In this document: positions 30,839 to 41,625 of the stretch, one piece after another
Numbering within the stretch: the first letter of the stretch is position 1
How the letters are laid out: each line of letters begins with the position of its first letter
DNA from: Candidatus Planktophila lacus
Lineage (GTDB): Bacteria > Actinomycetota > Actinomycetes > Nanopelagicales > Nanopelagicaceae
Reading direction: 5' to 3'
Length of the DNA: 64,000 nucleotides
NCBI RefSeq assembly: GCF_002287925.1
Contig: NZ_CP016769.1
Coordinates: 744,001 to 808,000, forward strand
Notes under the pieces: generated by a model
Told to the model about the DNA's origin: nothing
What the model saw: only the letters and a program-made list of their open reading frames with translations
Database searches by the model: none
Position numbers and translations under genes: made by a program

Positions 30839-32158
30839 ATGACCGAGCAAATCAATCCAGGATCAATCAACATCACACCAGCCAATGCAAGTGCAGCATC
30901 TGCACTAATTGGAGATCCATCAAAGTTCGGTCGAGTCGCAGAAGATGGCACGGTTTATGTTCGCACCCCAGAAGGTGAAAAAGCCGTTGGTTCATATCCC
31001 GGCAAAACTGCAGAAGAAGCGTTGCAATACTTTGTAAGAAAATTCGAAGCCCTAGCATCCGAGGTTGCGCTAACCGCAGCCCGTATCACAAGCGGTGCAA
31101 TGGTTCCTGATGATGCTTACGAAGCAGTTAAGAAGTTACGCCAGCAAGTCCGCGAGCTAAATGGTGTTGGTGACCTTGCCGCACTTGCTGTCTCAGTAGA
31201 ACAGATTGAGCCACTCATTGAAGGCCACCGCGAAGCATATGAAGCGAAGAAGGTCGCAGAAGCTGCTGTAAAGGCTGCACGTCGCGAACAAGTTTTGGTT
31301 GAGAAAGAGAAGATTGTTGCGGAGGCAGAATCACTAGCGCTCTCTGAAAACTGGAAGGTAACCGGTGATCGCCTAAAGACGCTGCTCGAAGAGTGGAAGT
31401 CAGCTCCACGCCTAGATAAGAAAGTAGATGGAGAACTCTGGAAGCGTTTTTCTGCATCACGCAATAAATTTGATAAGCGTCGTAGAACTCATTTTGCAAC
31501 GCTAGAAGAGACAACCGCCAAAGTCTCCTCTGCTAAGAAAGCCCTTGTCGAGCAGGCTTCAAAACTTGCTACCTCCACCGATTGGGTTGCCACCGCGCGC
31601 GCTTTCAAAACTCTTATGGATCAATGGAAGGCCTCTGGTCGCGGTAAGCCAAGTGAAGATGCCAAGCTTTGGGCAAAGTTCAAAGCATCACAAGATCAAT
31701 TCTTCACCGCAAAGAACGCTGATCTAGAAAAGCGTGAAGTCTCAATGGTTGCCAACCTGGCCAAGCGCGAAGAGTTGATAGTTCAGATTGAGGCGCTAGT
31801 CCCATTTACTGATGTGAAGGCTGCGAAGAACTCGTTCCGTGAACTTTCTCGCTCATGGGAAAAGATCGGAATCACTCATCGTGATAAGCGGGCGGCCATG
31901 GATGCGCGTGTTGCAAAAGTTGAAGATGCAATTAAAAGCGCTGAGGCTGAGATCTGGCGCAAGACCGATCCAGCGGCAAAGGCTCGCGCTGCAGATGTGG
32001 TTAAGCAGTTAGCTGATTCAATCGCTAACTACGAGAAGGTTGCTGCGAAATCAACCGCTGCAGGTAATGCGAAGAAGGCGCAAGAAGCGCTTGATTCAGC
32101 TGAAGCTCGTAAGGTTTGGTTGGCAGAGGCTGAAAAGTCTCTCGCTGAATTTAACTAA
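30839..32158 (+). CDS. DUF349 coiled-helical protein
   Basis: A 439-residue, Lys/Glu/Ala-rich helical protein with repeated DUF349 units: ENWKVTGDRLKTLLEEWKSA, then DWVATARAFKTLMDQWKASG with LWAKFKASQDQFF, and a third weaker unit near SFRELSRSWEKIGI. The function is not known. It is a single plus-strand gene between the divergent hydrolase-hisS and the convergent rel; a DUF349 gene near rel is common in actinobacteria. GGGA precedes the ATG. No signal peptide or membrane segment is seen. Confidence 0.85.
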   Translation: MTEQINPGSINITPANASAASALIGDPSKFGRVAEDGTVYVRTPEGEKAVGSYPGKTAEEALQYFVRKFEALASEVALTAARITSGAMVPDDAYEAVKKLRQQVRELNGVGDLAALAVSVEQIEPLIEGHREAYEAKKVAEAAVKAARREQVLVEKEKIVAEAESLALSENWKVTGDRLKTLLEEWKSAPRLDKKVDGELWKRFSASRNKFDKRRRTHFATLEETTAKVSSAKKALVEQASKLATSTDWVATARAFKTLMDQWKASGRGKPSEDAKLWAKFKASQDQFFTAKNADLEKREVSMVANLAKREELIVQIEALVPFTDVKAAKNSFRELSRSWEKIGITHRDKRAAMDARVAKVEDAIKSAEAEIWRKTDPAAKARAADVVKQLADSIANYEKVAAKSTAAGNAKKAQEALDSAEARKVWLAEAEKSLAEFN

Positions 32159-32183
32159 ACTTTACTTTCTAAAAACCATCTAG

Positions 32184-34337
32184 TTAGTTGCGATAGACGT
32201 CGTAGACGCCTTCAACGGCGCGTACCGCAGCTAAGACAGAGTCGAGATGCGTTGCATCTGCCATTTCAAAGGTGAACTTGCTGATTGCAGTTCTATCTTT
32301 AGAAGTATTTACCGCGGCGCTTAGAATATTTACATGTTGCTCAGATAGCGCTCTCGTTACATCTGCCAGCAAACGGGCTCGATCTAGCGCCTCTACTTGA
32401 ATATTCACCAGGAAGACACTGCCAGCACCATCTAGCCAACGTACCTTAGCGATTCGTTCGCCTTGATTTAACTGCAGGTCAGCAGCATTAATGCAATCAT
32501 CGCGATGGACTGAGATTCCACTTCCTTTGGTAATGAAGCCAATAATTCCATCGCCAGGAACTGGAGTGCAGCAGCGGGCGAGCTTCACAAGAACATCACC
32601 AACACCTTCGACTTCGATCGCGCTACTTGAACGTCTGATTGAGTGCGATCCAGTTGGAATAACATCGATAGTTGGTTCAGGATGCGAATCTTCCACGCCT
32701 AGCGAAACAACTAACTTTTCAATAATGGAAGCTGCCGAAACATGTCCATCTCCCACTGCGCTATAGAGCGCAGAGATATCGGGATAACGCAGTTCGTGTG
32801 ACAACTCCAATAAAGAATGTCCAGCGAAGATTTTCTGAAGCGGAAGTCCTGCTTTACGCATCTGACGCGCTATTGATTCGCGTCCAGCATCAATCGCTTC
32901 TTCGCGACGCTCTTTACTGAAATGCGCCTTGATCTTTGATCTAGCGCGTGGAGATTTAACAAAGTTAAGCCAATCGCGTGAAGGCCCTGCGTTCTCGCTC
33001 TTATTGGTAACGATCTCGATCACATCGCCATTGACCAAGCGCGTATCAAGTGGAACTAAGCGACCATTTACTTTTGCGCCAGCGCATTTGCTTCCGACAT
33101 CTGTATGCACTGAGTATGCGAAGTCAACCGGAGTAGAACCACCAGGAAGAGCAATCACGCTCCCCTTCGGAGTAAAGACGAAAACTTCAGGGCTACCTAA
33201 ATCAAAGCGGAGCGCTTCTAGGAATTCTGAAGGATCCTCAGTCTCTTTCTGCCACTCGTGCAACTGGCGTAGCCAAAGCATCTCTGGTGAGGAGTTCTTT
33301 GACTCATTGCCTTGCTTGTACTTCCAGTGCGCTGCGATACCGAATTCAGCGCGGGAATGCATCTCAAAAGTTCTGATCTGGATTTCAATCGCCTTGCCGT
33401 TTGGCCCAATCACCGTTGTATGCAATGACTGGTATAGATTGAATTTTGGCATTGCGATGTAATCTTTAAATCGTCCTGGCACAGGCGACCAGCGAGCGTG
33501 AATCGAACCAAGAACCGCGTAGCAATCCTTGACGTCATTTACCAAGACGCGAATACCGACTAAGTCATAGATATCGTTGAAATCGCGTCCTCGCACCACC
33601 ATCTTCTGATAGACGCTGAAATAATGTTTTTTGCGCCCTGTAACTGTCGCAGCGATCGCATCTCGATCTAGATCACTTTGCACCGCATCAATTACCTCTT
33701 GTGACAGCGCATCGCGGGAAGGCGAACGCTCGGCAACTAACCGGGAAATCTCTTCAAACTTCTTAGGTTCCAGAACCTCGAAGGAGAGGTCTTCCAGCTC
33801 CCATTTAATTGCATTCATACCTAAGCGGTGTGCTAGAGGGGCATAAATATCTAAAGTTTCACGTGCTTTTCGCTCAGCGCTCTCAGTGCTAACAAACTTC
33901 CAAGTGCGCGCATTATGTAATCGATCCGCAAGTTTTATCACCAGAACTCGAATGTCGCGCGACATGGCAACGACCATCTTGCGAACCGTCTCAGCCTCAG
34001 CGGTCGGACCGTAAGTTAATTTATCTAACTTGGTGACTCCATCGACTAAGTTAGCAATCTCGTCACCGAAATCAGCACGCAATTGAGTGAGCGAGTAAGG
34101 CGTATCTTCAACGGTGTCATGAAGAAGGGAGGCGATTATTGTTGTGTCATTTAAACCAAGTTCAGCCAGAATCTGCGAAACTGCAACGGGATGAGTTATG
34201 TACTCTTCACCGGATTTACGCATTTGCCCTACATGGGCCTGCTTTGCGATTTCAAAAGCGCGCTCAACCTCAGAGAGCCGACTTGTTGGGTGGCTCTCTT
34301 TAAGTGTTGCTAATAGTGGTGCAACTAGAGCGTTCAA
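32184..34337 (-). CDS. rel: Bifunctional (p)ppGpp synthetase/hydrolase Rel
   Basis: Makes and degrades the stringent-response alarmone. About 717 residues: hydrolase HD domain with ASLLHDTVEDTPYSL, synthetase domain with RFKDYIAMPKFNLYQSLHTT, TGS domain (VFVFTPKGSVIALPGGSTPV), and a C-terminal ACT domain. Both catalytic halves look intact. The start is uncertain: TTG at 34337 leaves ten bases after secF and has AAGG upstream, whereas GTG at 34430 would overlap secF by 83 bases. Homology to actinobacterial Rel extends slightly before 34337, so intermediate starts are possible. Confidence 0.93.
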   Translation of the reverse strand: MNALVAPLLATLKESHPTSRLSEVERAFEIAKQAHVGQMRKSGEEYITHPVAVSQILAELGLNDTTIIASLLHDTVEDTPYSLTQLRADFGDEIANLVDGVTKLDKLTYGPTAEAETVRKMVVAMSRDIRVLVIKLADRLHNARTWKFVSTESAERKARETLDIYAPLAHRLGMNAIKWELEDLSFEVLEPKKFEEISRLVAERSPSRDALSQEVIDAVQSDLDRDAIAATVTGRKKHYFSVYQKMVVRGRDFNDIYDLVGIRVLVNDVKDCYAVLGSIHARWSPVPGRFKDYIAMPKFNLYQSLHTTVIGPNGKAIEIQIRTFEMHSRAEFGIAAHWKYKQGNESKNSSPEMLWLRQLHEWQKETEDPSEFLEALRFDLGSPEVFVFTPKGSVIALPGGSTPVDFAYSVHTDVGSKCAGAKVNGRLVPLDTRLVNGDVIEIVTNKSENAGPSRDWLNFVKSPRARSKIKAHFSKERREEAIDAGRESIARQMRKAGLPLQKIFAGHSLLELSHELRYPDISALYSAVGDGHVSAASIIEKLVVSLGVEDSHPEPTIDVIPTGSHSIRRSSSAIEVEGVGDVLVKLARCCTPVPGDGIIGFITKGSGISVHRDDCINAADLQLNQGERIAKVRWLDGAGSVFLVNIQVEALDRARLLADVTRALSEQHVNILSAAVNTSKDRTAISKFTFEMADATHLDSVLAAVRAVEGVYDVYRN

Positions 34338-34347
34338 AGGCTGCGCC

Positions 34348-35418
34348 TTACTTGCGGCCCTTGCGCTTTGGTTGATTGCGAGGTCCGCGACCAACGCTTG
34401 GACGAATCGCAGCTCTCTCACTATTTGCACTCACTGAAGCTGAGACTGGTTCTGCTCCCCCGCGCGATGCAACTCGCTTTGCAAGCGCTTGCATCGCTGG
34501 TTCCTTCTCGCGAAGTGATGCCAGGAATGGCGGAGCTATAAAGATTGAAGAGTAAGTACCAACTGCAAGTCCGATAAAGAGAGCAAGTGATAGATCTTTA
34601 AGTGTTCCGGCGCCAAGTAAACCTGCGCCCACGAAGAGGATCGCTCCTACTGGAAGAAGTGCAATCAGTGAAGTGTTTGCAGAACGCACGATTGTCTGAT
34701 TAACCGCCAAGTTAGCCGCTTGCGAATATGTAACTTTGCCGACGGCAGCAACAGATTTGGTGTTCTCGCGAACCTTATCGAATACAACAACGGTGTCATA
34801 GAGCGAATAACCAAGGATCGTTAAGAATCCGATCACAGTTGCGGGGGTGACATCGAACCCGACGAGTGCATAGATTCCAACTGTAATGAAGACGTCGTGA
34901 ACAACGGCAACGATCGCAGAGATTGCCATCTTAGGCTCGAAGATCATCGTCAAGAAGATCATGATTACGATTAAGAAAGCGATAAGTCCGTAGAGCGCCT
35001 TCTTGGTAATTTCCTTACCCCATGAAGGTCCGATCAACTGAGTATCGATAGATTCAAGTGGCACGTTAAAGGCGATAGTCAAAGCTTTCTCAACTGCCGC
35101 TGACTGCGCCGCAGAAAGCGCACCAGTCTGAACCTTTACTTTGTCATCACCGATCTTCTGGACGATGATTTCTCCTGGGATATCAACATCTGCAACAGCG
35201 GCGCGAGCTTGTTCTACAGTCGTGCCCGCCTTATTTACTGTGTAAGAAGAACCACCCTTAAATTCGATTCCAAGGTGAAGACCTTGAATCAGGAGCGCGC
35301 CTATTGATAGCAAGATGAATATTGCTGAGATTGAGTACCAACGACGGCGATTACCAACGATATTAAATGAAGTTTCGCCAGTGTAAAGACGACCACCAAG
35401 ACCTGAGAGTTTTACCAT
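34348..35418 (-). CDS. secF: Protein-export membrane protein SecF
   Basis: Partner of SecD that uses the proton gradient to aid late steps of Sec export. The 356-residue protein has six predicted membrane helices, the first periplasmic motif LGIEFKGGSSYTV, and the conserved VIGFLTILGYSLYDTVVVFDKVREN. The C-terminal tail is basic and extended (ending NQPKRKGRK), which is common in actinobacteria. It follows secD after three bases. Confidence 0.96.
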   Translation of the reverse strand: MVKLSGLGGRLYTGETSFNIVGNRRRWYSISAIFILLSIGALLIQGLHLGIEFKGGSSYTVNKAGTTVEQARAAVADVDIPGEIIVQKIGDDKVKVQTGALSAAQSAAVEKALTIAFNVPLESIDTQLIGPSWGKEITKKALYGLIAFLIVIMIFLTMIFEPKMAISAIVAVVHDVFITVGIYALVGFDVTPATVIGFLTILGYSLYDTVVVFDKVRENTKSVAAVGKVTYSQAANLAVNQTIVRSANTSLIALLPVGAILFVGAGLLGAGTLKDLSLALFIGLAVGTYSSIFIAPPFLASLREKEPAMQALAKRVASRGGAEPVSASVSANSERAAIRPSVGRGPRNQPKRKGRK

Positions 35419-35421
35419 GGC

Positions 35422-36996
35422 TTATGCCTCCAATGTTGAAACAGACTGGGTAGAAACAGAATTGGTTGAATCAGCTGTGATTGATGCAGTTCTATAATTC
35501 TTCATACCGATGCTCTTAGGCGATAGCCCTGAAAGAGGATGACCGGAAGAAAAGAATTTGACTCCGGCCAAGATGCTAACCATTGGCTTGGTGAAGAAGA
35601 AGACGATAATTAAATCGACCAGTGTTGTGAGACCTAGAGTGAAAGCAAACCCACGTACGCCACCCACTGCGAAGAAGTAGAGCAACGCAGCCGCAATCAG
35701 AGAAACCGCATCTGCAACCAAGATCGTGTGACGAGCTTTTGCCCAGCCGCTTTCAACTGCCGAACGGATTGAACGGCCTTCACGCGCTTCATCGCGAATA
35801 CGTTCGAAGAAGACGATAAATGAGTCCGCGGTAACGCCGATAGCCACAATGGCACCTGCGATACCTGCCAAGGTGAGAGTAAATCCAATTGTTTCGCCGA
35901 GTACTAGGAAGAGCAGATAAACAATCAACGCAGCCAGTGCCAGCGAACCAACGACTACTAGACCAAGTCCGCGGTAGTAAAGAAGTGAGTAGATAAGAAC
36001 TAGACCGAGACCGAGCGCACCAGCCAAAAGACCAGCACTTAATTGGTCAGCTCCAAGAGTTGGAGAAACTTGTTGCACTTCACCGCGATCGAATGCCAAA
36101 GGAAGCGCTCCATACTTAAGAACGTTTGCCAGATCTTGCGCTTCAACTTGTGAGAAGGATCCAGTGATCTGTGCATTGCCTGATGGAATTGCCTCATTGA
36201 TTCGAGGTGCTGAAACAACCAAGCCATCGAGAACAATCGCCACTTGATTAAGCGGTGATTGCAGCGAAGTTACGCGGTTAGTTAGCGCACCAAATGCCTT
36301 TGTGCCATCGCCATTGAAGGTTAGAGAAACAAACCAAGCAAGGCCTTGTGATGGGTCATACCCAGCCTCGGCGGAAGAGACTTGAGTTCCGAGAACTTCG
36401 GCTGGAGCTAGAATGTACTTTGCGCCGCCATCGCGAGAGCAGGAAACAATTGTGTCGGCCGGACTATCAGCGCCAGTACCTTCACGACTAGCAGGATCGG
36501 TACAGTCGAGTGCGGCGTACTTCGCATTGAGATCAGCGTTAACACCGGCTGCAGGTGTTGCAGCAGTTGAAGTGTCAGCAGGATTTGATATGCCAGAACC
36601 TTCTGCTAGTACCTGACGAAAACGTAGCTCTGCAGTTTGTCCAACCAGATCCACAACACGACGTCCGCTATCTCCTGGAACAGAGATTACGATCTGTCGA
36701 TTAGTTCCGCTTCCTTGAGCGGTAACTTCACTTTCTGCTACGCCAATTGAGTCAACGCGTTGGCGAATAATTGAGACTGCTTGATCAATCGCCTCAGAAG
36801 TAACCTTGTTGGAGTCATTTGATGCTCGGGGTTGCAGCGTCACGCTGGTTCCACCACGAAGATCGAGGCCTAGCTTCACCGATGAAACACCTTGGATAAA
36901 GGTGGTTGCAAGTAGACCGAAGATAATGAGCGCCAGAATCAAAAGGGCGCGGCCAGAGCGGGCAGGGCTCTTCACAGTTTTATTTGGTGTGGACAT
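35422..36996 (-). CDS. secD: Protein-export membrane protein SecD
   Basis: Membrane component of the Sec auxiliary complex. The 524-residue protein has an N-terminal membrane segment, the GLDLRGGTSVTLQP motif, a large extracytoplasmic domain, and five C-terminal membrane helices with AIVAIGVTADSFIVFFERIRDE. The ATG at 36996 is chosen; an ATG at 37080 adds 28 residues that overlap the ruvB end. Only 11 bases separate it from ruvB, so the yajC gene often found here is absent. Confidence 0.95.
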   Translation of the reverse strand: MSTPNKTVKSPARSGRALLILALIIFGLLATTFIQGVSSVKLGLDLRGGTSVTLQPRASNDSNKVTSEAIDQAVSIIRQRVDSIGVAESEVTAQGSGTNRQIVISVPGDSGRRVVDLVGQTAELRFRQVLAEGSGISNPADTSTAATPAAGVNADLNAKYAALDCTDPASREGTGADSPADTIVSCSRDGGAKYILAPAEVLGTQVSSAEAGYDPSQGLAWFVSLTFNGDGTKAFGALTNRVTSLQSPLNQVAIVLDGLVVSAPRINEAIPSGNAQITGSFSQVEAQDLANVLKYGALPLAFDRGEVQQVSPTLGADQLSAGLLAGALGLGLVLIYSLLYYRGLGLVVVGSLALAALIVYLLFLVLGETIGFTLTLAGIAGAIVAIGVTADSFIVFFERIRDEAREGRSIRSAVESGWAKARHTILVADAVSLIAAALLYFFAVGGVRGFAFTLGLTTLVDLIIVFFFTKPMVSILAGVKFFSSGHPLSGLSPKSIGMKNYRTASITADSTNSVSTQSVSTLEA

Positions 36997-37007
36997 AAGA
37001 GCAGAGT

Positions 37008-38072
37008 CTATGCGTTGGGCGCGGGCGTGTCGAAAAGGGTTGCAACCCCAGCAGGAGGGGTTCTCCCTAAATGGCGCCATCCGAGTTCGGTGGCGATACG
37101 ACCCCGCGGAGTTCGAGCCATAAATCCATTTCTAACCAAGAAAGGTTCAGCAACGGCTTCGACCGTTTCCGTCTCTTCTCCCACCGCAATCGCCAGCGTT
37201 GAAAGACCTACCGGTCCCCCATTAAATCGCTCGATTAGCGCTGTAAGAACTGAGCGATCTAACCGATCTAAACCTTTCTCATCAACCTCATACATTTCAA
37301 GCGCTGCCATCGCATCTGAGTGAGTGAGGGCATTTGCAGCTTTAGCGCTGGCTCCACCACTTGAACGTACTTGGGCATAGTCGCGGACGCGACGCAATAA
37401 ACGATTGGCGATACGAGGTGTGCCGCGAGACCTGCCGGCAACTTCAAGTACTGCCTCTTCTTCAATTGTCAGCTGCAGTAGTGCAGCGCTGCGACGAATG
37501 ACTTCAGCGAGTTCTGATGACTCATAGAAATCAAGATGTGCAGTAAATCCGAAGCGATCTCTTAGTGGACTTGGAAGTAAACCTGCGCGAGTAGTTGCTC
37601 CAACTAGTGTGAAGCGCGGCAGTTGCAAGGGAATCGCAGTTGCTCCCGGACCTTTACCAACAACAACGTCAACTCGGAAATCTTCCATTGCAAGATAAAG
37701 AAGTTCTTCGGCAGGTCTTGGCAAACGGTGAATCTCATCTAAGAAGAGAATTTCTCCTTCAACTAGTGAAGATAAAATCGCTGCTAAATCTCCAGCATGA
37801 GTGATTGCAGGGCCGCTGGTAATTCGAATCGGCGTTTGCATCTCGCTCGCCAAGATCAAAGCCAGAGTTGTCTTTCCTAGTCCGGGAGGACCGCTCAGCA
37901 AGATGTGATCGGCTGCAGAGCCGCGTGAACGCGCTGCTGATAACAAGACATCTATCTGGTCTCGAACACGATGTTGCCCAATGAAATCATCGAGAGTCTT
38001 TGGACGTAGCGCATGTTCGGCAGCTGAGTCATCCTGACTAAATTCTGGCGTAACTAAACGATCATCGCTCAT
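37008..38072 (-). CDS. ruvB: Holliday junction branch migration helicase RuvB
   Basis: AAA+ motor of the RuvAB branch-migration complex. Walker A is [15 protein letters not shown], Walker B is [10 protein letters not shown], sensor I is [19 protein letters not shown], and the winged-helix C terminus ends near [16 protein letters not shown]. The ATG at 38072 gives about 354 residues; a GTG four codons upstream (38084) with GGTGGG before it is an alternative. It follows ruvA by 13 bases. Confidence 0.97.
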   Translation of the reverse strand: MSDDRLVTPEFSQDDSAAEHALRPKTLDDFIGQHRVRDQIDVLLSAARSRGSAADHILLSGPPGLGKTTLALILASEMQTPIRITSGPAITHAGDLAAILSSLVEGEILFLDEIHRLPRPAEELLYLAMEDFRVDVVVGKGPGATAIPLQLPRFTLVGATTRAGLLPSPLRDRFGFTAHLDFYESSELAEVIRRSAALLQLTIEEEAVLEVAGRSRGTPRIANRLLRRVRDYAQVRSSGGASAKAANALTHSDAMAALEMYEVDEKGLDRLDRSVLTALIERFNGGPVGLSTLAIAVGEETETVEAVAEPFLVRNGFMARTPRGRIATELGWRHLGRTPPAGVATLFDTPAPNA

Positions 38073-38085
38073 ATCTTTAGCCACT

Positions 38086-38691
38086 TTAACGCCCACCTTG
38101 CGAAAGCGCACGCTTTAAAAGATCAGAGAGTTCAAGTGTTTGCGCATCGATCCCATCTTCAGATAAACGTGACACAACGCTAGATATTGCCGCATCTGAA
38201 TCCTTGGCGTTAAAACCGAGCGAGACTAATGCGCTAGTTAACTGTTCGCGCCAGACAGGTTGATGGCGATCGCTCTTTGATGAAGTTCCAAAATCAGTTA
38301 ACTTGCCCTTTAACTCAAGGATCAACCGCTGCGCACCTTTTCGACCTATGCCCGGAACCTTCTCGATCGCCGATATATCTTCTTGGGCTACAGCAACGGC
38401 TAATTGCGATGGTGAGAGCGCCGAAACAATGGAGAGCGCAACCTTTGGACCAATTCCACTAACTGTCTGAACTAATTCAAAGAGAGCGCGATCTCCATCT
38501 TCTAGAAAACCGTAAAGCGTTAACGCATCTTCGCGAACTACCAGCGTTGTAAACAACTGCACTTGCACGCCAATATTCAACTGGGCAGATGTCTTCTGGG
38601 TAATTGAGAGAGACAAACCAACTCCGCCAACTTCAACTATGACCTTATCTGGCGAAATAGAGCGAACAACGCCGTTAACAAGTGAAATCAT
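38086..38691 (-). CDS. ruvA: Holliday junction DNA-binding protein RuvA
   Basis: Binds four-way junctions and loads RuvB. The 201-residue protein shows the three domains: OB fold ([20 protein letters not shown]), tandem helix-hairpin-helix ([16 protein letters not shown] and [17 protein letters not shown]), and a C-terminal RuvB-contact domain with [17 protein letters not shown]. It overlaps ruvC by four bases. Confidence 0.97.
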   Translation of the reverse strand: MISLVNGVVRSISPDKVIVEVGGVGLSLSITQKTSAQLNIGVQVQLFTTLVVREDALTLYGFLEDGDRALFELVQTVSGIGPKVALSIVSALSPSQLAVAVAQEDISAIEKVPGIGRKGAQRLILELKGKLTDFGTSSKSDRHQPVWREQLTSALVSLGFNAKDSDAAISSVVSRLSEDGIDAQTLELSDLLKRALSQGGR

Positions 38692-39242
38692 TTGCGAACC
38701 AACTTGGCTAGCCGTGATTTTTCAGCAGCTAGTGCAGATGCAATTTTGCTGTTGCCACCACCACGCCAAATGTGGCAGATCGCCAACGCCAGAGCATCGG
38801 TGCTATCAACCGGTTTAGGTATCTCGGTTAAGGAAAGCAATCTTTTTACCATCTCGGCGACTTGCACTTTATTGGCGCGACCCGAGCCAGTTACGGCAGC
38901 CTTCACTTCACTCGGTGTGTGCATTACAACTGGAATACCTGCTCTTGCAGCAACTAGTAGTGCAATACCCGCAGCTTGTCCGGTGCCCATCACGGTACGA
39001 ACATTATGTTGGGAGAAGACTCTCTCAACTGCGATGCGATCAGGTTGATATTTGCTGACCCAATTGGTGATCTCTTCCTCGAGTTGCAACAGACGTTGTT
39101 CTAGCGGGTTATCGCTGGGAGTCTTGATGACTCCCACACTGATCAACTTAAGTGGTGATCCAGGTAGACCTTCAATTACACCAATGCCGCAGCGCGTAAG
39201 GCCTGGGTCGATACCCAAAACTCTCAGCGTTGCTTGGCTCAT
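38688..39242 (-). CDS. ruvC: Crossover junction endodeoxyribonuclease RuvC
   Basis: Cuts Holliday junctions. The 184-residue RNase H-fold enzyme shows its acidic catalytic residues in [30 protein letters not shown], and [13 protein letters not shown], with the conserved [17 protein letters not shown] in between. It heads ruvCAB and follows yebC by 33 bases. Confidence 0.97.
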   Translation of the reverse strand: MSQATLRVLGIDPGLTRCGIGVIEGLPGSPLKLISVGVIKTPSDNPLEQRLLQLEEEITNWVSKYQPDRIAVERVFSQHNVRTVMGTGQAAGIALLVAARAGIPVVMHTPSEVKAAVTGSGRANKVQVAEMVKRLLSLTEIPKPVDSTDALALAICHIWRGGGNSKIASALAAEKSRLAKLVRK

Positions 39243-39275
39243 AACTTCAAAGCCTATGTCCGAGTCCGCAAAGAG

Positions 39276-40028
39276 CTAGGAAAGGCTCGCCATAACTTCG
39301 TCGGAGACATCAAAGTTACTGTAAACATTCTGCACATCATCTAACTCTTCAATGGCGTCAATGAGTTCAAAGACCTTGGTGGCACCTTCTGCATCCAAGG
39401 GAATGGACATCGATGGCAAGAATGATGAATCCGCAGATTCGTAATCAAGGCCAGAATTCTGCAACGCTGTGCGAACCGCAACAAGGTCACTAGCCTCGCA
39501 GACCACTTCAAAAGATTCGCCTAAATCGTTAACTTCCTCGGCACCGGCTTCAAGTACAGATTCAAGTATTTTCTCTTCTGTTACCGACTCCGCCTTGGCA
39601 ATGATGATTACACCTTTGCGATTAAAGAGATAGGAAACAGATCCTGGATCTGCCATCGAACCACCATTGCGAGTTACGGCTACACGAACTTCTGAAGCTG
39701 CGCGATTTCGGTTATCTGATAAACATTCGATCATGATCGCAACGCCATTTGGACCATAACCTTCATACATGATTGTCTGCCAGTCAGATCCGCCAGATTC
39801 GAGTCCAGCGCCACGCTTTACCGCTCTTTCGATGTTATCGGCGGGCATCGAGTTTTTCTTCGCCTTTGCGATTGCGTCAAAGAGAGTTGGATTGCCGTCA
39901 ACATCTGGCCCACCATTACGCGATGCAACTTCAATTGCTTTAATCAGTTTTGCAAAGTTCTTTGCACGGCGGCTATCGATTACCGCTTTCTTATGCTTTG
40001 TCGTTGCCCATTTGGAATGGCCTGACAT
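39276..40028 (-). CDS. yebC: YebC/PmpR family protein
   Basis: Member of a conserved family first described as transcription regulators and more recently implicated in translation at proline-rich sequences. The 250-residue protein has the invariant start [20 protein letters not shown], then [16 protein letters not shown] and [15 protein letters not shown]. Placement between pdxT and ruvC is the usual actinobacterial order. Confidence 0.96.
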   Translation of the reverse strand: MSGHSKWATTKHKKAVIDSRRAKNFAKLIKAIEVASRNGGPDVDGNPTLFDAIAKAKKNSMPADNIERAVKRGAGLESGGSDWQTIMYEGYGPNGVAIMIECLSDNRNRAASEVRVAVTRNGGSMADPGSVSYLFNRKGVIIIAKAESVTEEKILESVLEAGAEEVNDLGESFEVVCEASDLVAVRTALQNSGLDYESADSSFLPSMSIPLDAEGATKVFELIDAIEELDDVQNVYSNFDVSDEVMASLS

Positions 40029-40088
40029 GGCGTAACCTCAAACTTTCACTCTCGTTGAGCGGTATCTAAACCGCGTAATTCACTTCGC

Positions 40089-40679
40089 TTACTTTATCGC
40101 GCCTGTACAGACTTGATCAAAGAAGTAGCGATGTACGCGTAAATCTCCAGTTAACTCGGGATGGAATGAGGTTGCCAAGAGCCTTCCTTGTCGAACGGCT
40201 ACCGCGTGCGATCCACGCGCGGTTTTCACTGATGCTAGGACCTCAACCGTTGCGCCGACTTCTTCTACCCACGGCGCACGAATGAAGACCGCGTGAAGAT
40301 TAACGCCTTGAAAATCAAGATCGCTTTCAAAAGAATCAACTTGGCGACCAAAGGCATTTCGTCGCACTGTCATATCAATGCCACCGAAAGTTTCTTGGCC
40401 ATCTGATCCATCAATAATTCGATCTGCTAAGAGAATCATTCCCGCGCAAGATCCATAGACCGGCATACCAGATTTGATTCGATCTCTTATCGGCTGCATC
40501 AAGTTAAAGGTATTAGCAAGGTGGGCAATCGTTGTTGATTCTCCCCCAGGAAGAATTAACGCATCAACTTCGGCAAGTTCTTCCGGGCGACGCACTGTGA
40601 GTGCCGCGTGGCCAGCGCTCTTTGCTGCAACTAGGTGTTCGCGAAAATCACCTTGTAGAGCAAGAACGCCAATCTTCAT
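40089..40679 (-). CDS. pdxT: Pyridoxal 5'-phosphate synthase glutaminase subunit
   Basis: Supplies ammonia to PdxS for vitamin B6 synthesis. The 196-residue class I glutaminase has [13 protein letters not shown], nucleophile motif [12 protein letters not shown], and the His-Glu pair in [11 protein letters not shown]. It follows pdxS by 11 bases. Confidence 0.97.
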   Translation of the reverse strand: MKIGVLALQGDFREHLVAAKSAGHAALTVRRPEELAEVDALILPGGESTTIAHLANTFNLMQPIRDRIKSGMPVYGSCAGMILLADRIIDGSDGQETFGGIDMTVRRNAFGRQVDSFESDLDFQGVNLHAVFIRAPWVEEVGATVEVLASVKTARGSHAVAVRQGRLLATSFHPELTGDLRVHRYFFDQVCTGAIK

Positions 40680-40690
40680 TTTCTAATGAA

Positions 40691-41578
40691 CTACCAACCG
40701 CGATCAGCTAAGCGGTGTGGCGCAGGAAGATCGGCAACGTTGATTCCAACCATCGCTTCACCAAGACCACGTGAGGCATCGGCAATTACTTTTGCATCCT
40801 CGAAGAATGTGGTTGCTTTAACGCAAGCAGCTGCGCGAGTTGCAGGATCGCCTGACTTAAAGATCCCTGAGCCAATGAATACGCCGTCAGCGCCCATCTG
40901 CATCATTAAAGCCGCATCGGCAGGAGTTGCGATACCACCAGCAGTAAATAGAACGACAGGAAGTTTTCCGGTCTCAGCTACTTCTTTAACAAGTGCGTAA
41001 GGAGCTTGTAACTCTTTTGCGGCAACATAGAGTTCATCTTCGCGCATGGAAGATAGGCGACGGATTTCTGCCCCGATCTTGCGCATATGCATCATGGCGT
41101 TGGAAACATCTCCAGTACCTGCTTCGCCCTTTGAGCGAATCATTGCTGCACCTTCGTTGATACGACGTAGCGCTTCACCTAAGTTGGTTGCACCGCATAC
41201 GAAAGGAACTTTGAAATCCCACTTATCAATATGGTTTTCAAAATCTGCTGGGGTTAAAACTTCTGACTCATCGATGTAATCGACGCCCAGAGATTCAAGA
41301 ATGCGCGCTTCGACGAAGTGACCGATACGAGCCTTAGCCATTACGGGAATTGTTACCGCAGCCTTAATCTTTTCGATCATGTCTGGATCTGACATGCGTG
41401 CGACACCACCTTGGGCGCGAATATCTGCGGGAACTCGCTCGAGCGCCATAACAGCACAAGCACCTGCATCTTGAGCGATCTTGGCCTGCTCAACGTTGAC
41501 GACATCCATGATGACGCCGCCCTTAAGCATCTCTGCCATACCGCGCTTAACGCGAGCTGTTCCGACTGCCTCTGACAT
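40691..41578 (-). CDS. pdxS: Pyridoxal 5'-phosphate synthase lyase subunit
   Basis: Builds pyridoxal phosphate from ribose 5-phosphate, glyceraldehyde 3-phosphate and ammonia. The 295-residue TIM-barrel protein shows [20 protein letters not shown], the catalytic lysine region [13 protein letters not shown], and the phosphate-binding [20 protein letters not shown]. An AGGGAG ribosome binding site lies just before the ATG. The 47-base gap upstream (41579-41625) is A/T-rich and could hold a promoter. Confidence 0.97.
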   Translation of the reverse strand: MSEAVGTARVKRGMAEMLKGGVIMDVVNVEQAKIAQDAGACAVMALERVPADIRAQGGVARMSDPDMIEKIKAAVTIPVMAKARIGHFVEARILESLGVDYIDESEVLTPADFENHIDKWDFKVPFVCGATNLGEALRRINEGAAMIRSKGEAGTGDVSNAMMHMRKIGAEIRRLSSMREDELYVAAKELQAPYALVKEVAETGKLPVVLFTAGGIATPADAALMMQMGADGVFIGSGIFKSGDPATRAAACVKATTFFEDAKVIADASRGLGEAMVGINVADLPAPHRLADRGW

Positions 41579-41625
41579 CGCTAACTCCCTAAAAAATATC
41601 TATCCAAATAGTTAAGGGCTTAATA

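Noticed and set aside
36997-37080. N-terminal extension of SecD by 28 residues
   Set aside because: It overlaps the end of ruvB and begins with a Cys-containing stretch unlike SecD; the ATG at 36996 directly precedes the membrane segment.
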